From: Chaetorhynchus papuensis
Lineage: Eukaryota > Chordata > Aves > Passeriformes > Rhipiduridae
DNA: 64,000 bases
Assembly (NCBI GenBank): GCA_013396525.1
Contig: VWYX01001218.1
Span: forward strand, 1,119 to 65,118
Reading direction: 5' to 3'
Of the stretch, positions 61,101 through 64,000 are shown in pieces. A model generated the notes under the pieces. It did no database searches. It was not told the DNA's origin and was given only the letters and a program-made list of their open reading frames with translations. Every line of letters begins with the position of its first letter. Positions within the stretch are counted from its first letter, which is position 1. The position numbers and the translations under genes were made by a program.

Positions 61101-64000
61101 ACATATTTAAGCTAAAGATTCTGATTTTGGAGTAATGAAAAGACACTGGCACAGGTAAACCCCCAGCTTTGCCAAAGAAGGGTCAGCCTTGACCCACATG
61201 CTAGGAAGAACACCTGCTTACTGACCAGAAATGTGCTACTTTTACAGACACCTGTACAGAACAAATAAATACTGCTGGCAGTTCTGCCCCCCTTGCTAGA
61301 GAGCACTCCGAACAATTGTAGCTTCTTTCCAGTAAAGTCCTGTCTGGTACCAATCATCTCATTTCCCTGTTGCTTTTCAGTGAAAAGTGTTTTGTTCCGC
61401 ACCCCACCACGACCAAGTGCTGGCCGTGCAAAATGAGACAAATTGCAGGCAACTGTTTCGAGCAGACATTTGGCCAGTTTGATACTTCTCTCCCCTACCC
61501 CTCTAACCAAGCATTTTGTGGCTTTTCTGCTATAACTGATCATTCAGAAACTCATGGTAAAGTGTTCTAAAACTTTCTGCAGAAAAGAGCCTCTTCAGTA
61601 GATGGACAGCAGGCAATTACTTGATTCAGACCATGAGGACTTGACTTTGACTCCTAGGCTAGGTGCATTGTTATGTAAATAGAGAATACATTCAGACAGC
61701 GCTTGCATTACAGAATGCTGCAAATGCCTGCAAAAAGAAAATTAAAGCATAGTGTTAAAAATGGTATGCAGGCTCCCAGCTAATTTAATTTACATAGAAG
61801 CACAGGAGGGATCTCAGAAATAGAGAGACAGCTCTTTTTTGTTATATTTTACTGCTTTAAGCTAGGATGCCAAGAGCAGGTTTGATGTAAAGACACCAAG
61901 CACATAATAATACCAAAGCACTCGCTAAAAGTGACACGTAACTAACAGAGCAGCATAACTGATAACCTCCACCAATGGCAGAAAATATTTTCCTAACTAC
62001 AAAACAGAGAAGTGCTACCAAAATATAATGTAAGTCCTCTAAATTGAGAAGGTGCAGCTCACAGCAAGGCAGCCAAGGTTCCCGAGCAAAGGTGTGGAAC
62101 TCCCCATGTCCAAACTTTAGCTCAGATTTGGAAGACAAGGGTGCTTGACAATGGTGCTTGGCTTGGTTTGCGTGCATGTCGTCATGGTGACGAAGAAGGC
62201 TTAAAAAATCCACTCTGAAGGCTCAGCAACACGGTGAAGCATCACTACAAAACCTCTGTGACTGACTGAATCAGCCAGCACCTGAGAACTGACTTCCAGT
62301 ACTGACTGCAGCAGAAATCTCTGCTCACAGGTGAAAACCAGCATTTTCTAGACAGTTTTAGCAACTCTGCCAGCCTGGGAGGCAAACACAGGTACTACCA
62401 CCAAGTTTAAGCAGCTGGGGCAACTCAGCAGTTGCTCAACATTGCTGTGCACTAGAGGCACAAAGGTACACTCCAAGAGCATTGAGAAGTGTTTGACTGT
62501 GAAGCTTCAGCAGAAATGACAGACTGCTAGAAGTCTAATGACACCTCCTCAGTGCAAGGGTCTTCATTTGGCTCAGACAGAAGATCAAGCAGAATTATAA
62601 AACATAATTATTTGCAAACACCAGTATTTTTCTCACTGGCAAATTAAAAACCCCACAGACTGACCTGATTCACAACTTTTCTAGGGGTAAACCCAAATTT
62701 TGGGAACATCAGTAAAATGACAAATAAACATGTCATATCTAGCTTTGTGCCTTTTTTCTTTTGTAAATAGCTGATAATTCAACAATAGTTTTTCTAACAG
62801 CTAAAACTACTAGCATGAAACTTACCTCCATTTGCTTAGTGCCAGAAAAATATTCCTGCTGAATTCAAGTCTGCCAGCTAATTTTAAAGGCCCACAGTAC
62901 TTCCCTCTTAATACTTATGCTATGCTATTTTTGAGTATCAATCTGAAATTGAATTACCCCCCAAAAAAGTGAGGCCTGAATTATGTTTAGTCACATCTTA
63001 TGTGGGAGAACTTAAAGTTTTATCCTTTAACAATAAATCACACAGTCTGTTTCCTGCTCAGGGTTACAAGCACTGATACTCAATCAATAGCAAATACTGT
63101 GGAATATTCTGAGGTGCTTGCCCATCCTGCTCAAGTACTTCTGTGCAGAATTTCAGTCAAGGTAAATTTACTGATAACATTTCCCTGAGGAATGGCAGCT
63201 GGTGGACAACAATCATGGGTAAGTCAGACACAGGTACCAGGGCAGCAATTTCTTTTTTAGGCGGTGGAGTAGGGATGGGGACCCTGCTCTGTATTTAGCT
63301 TGCACCCACAGCATTTCTTCAGGTAACCTGGACCAACAAGTCATGCATTTGGGACTATTTTAAAAGTGCATTTTTACAAAGAAAACCTTAAATAGCTACT
63401 AGGGTTTTCCAGGGCACCTATGTGCACTTTTAAACATTTATCCCAGTCTATTTACAACTAGTCCCTTTGATTTTCCATTCTTTACTATAAATGAACTGTA
63501 CTTTCTCCTAGTCTTTTTTATACAACTATCAGCCATCATCACATGGGGTAAGAATATCTAGCACAATCCTGCAATTAGGCAGAATTTAAAATGCCCAAAG
63601 CCACAGTCAGTCAGGAATAGAATGTCTAAATTCCCCCAGTGAAATGAAACCCGCTAGACTAAGGCTCTCAGTGTAGGGCCTGTTGCTCTGATATGGAGGA
63701 AATGTTTCTTCATGTATGAACCTGTCAGCACTGTCAGGTTGTGAAGGGAGACTTCCAAATCACACTGCTTGTTACTAAAGCTATTAATTACTGCAGTGCC
63801 ATGGAAAATCTGGGGAGAGGGTCAAATGCCGAAGCTGGTGGAAGGAAAACTGCAAGCTAAGCTTCCAAAAGCATGTGTGTTACAAAAGCAGTTTTTTTGT
63901 AAACTTATTCACTGTCACTCATCTTCAGCATGCATTAACTGCGTATTAGAAGTGTGCAACACCTTTAAGCAGATGCAAGCCTGCATATACTAAATTACCA

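Larger units (their letters stand above)
49953..64000 (-). other. CSTF3 intron 3 (5' part beyond the window)
   Basis: No coding exon matching the remaining CstF-77 N terminus was found between 49953 and the right edge, although I searched for the segment ending WKLYIEAE and its donor. The exon at 49920-49952 ([11 protein letters not shown]) is the fourth in the human gene, so this 14-kb stretch is inside the long intron 3. In mammals that intron contains the conserved internal poly(A) site producing the short CstF-77 transcript. The stretch is AT-rich, with dispersed A/T runs, one CR1 fragment (54885-55085), a palindrome (58103-58130) and no supported gene. Confidence 0.8.

Noticed and set aside
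49953..64000. CSTF3 exons 1-3 in the right-hand part
   Set aside because: No sequence encoding the conserved N terminus up to WKLYIEAE with a following donor was found on the minus strand. The missing 75 residues must lie outside the window.

Overview
The window is vertebrate nuclear DNA and most likely avian. It has split genes with canonical GT-AG introns, CpG-island promoters, 3'-end fragments of the CR1 LINE family typical of birds and reptiles, short introns and an internal run of N. Three genes can be reconstructed exon by exon: DEPDC7 (+), TCP11L1 (+) and CSTF3 (-). The same neighbours occur in this order and orientation on human 11p13, so this is a conserved synteny block. No prokaryotic operon, CRISPR array, provirus or RNA gene could be supported.

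Layout. Positions 1-1850 hold a tandem array with a 177-bp unit carrying telomere-like CCCTAA/CCCTAG motifs. One inverted copy of the unit core lies at about 2034-2105. An AT-rich intergenic stretch without recognisable genes follows to about 6.36 kb. Two head-to-tail CR1 3' ends (6.36-6.80 and 6.94-7.41 kb) abut the DEPDC7 CpG island. DEPDC7 has nine coding exons (7588-16143, 519 aa). TCP11L1 has a CpG-island promoter interrupted by a 257-bp assembly gap (18247-18503), then nine coding exons (21834-30693, 515 aa). CSTF3 converges on it from the minus strand. Eighteen coding exons (34461-49952) encode the C-terminal 642 residues, and the first three exons lie beyond the right edge. The last 14 kb is CSTF3 intron 3.

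The genes do not form one pathway. DEPDC7 is a DEP-domain protein, TCP11L1 belongs to the T-complex 11 family, and CSTF3 is CstF-77, the scaffold of the cleavage stimulation factor used in mRNA 3'-end formation. All exon joins keep frame and no splice site is broken.

The least ordinary part is the 177-bp telomere-motif satellite with its inverted unit. Its unit length is a multiple of three, so it creates long false reading frames on both strands. I found no convincing new multi-gene system.
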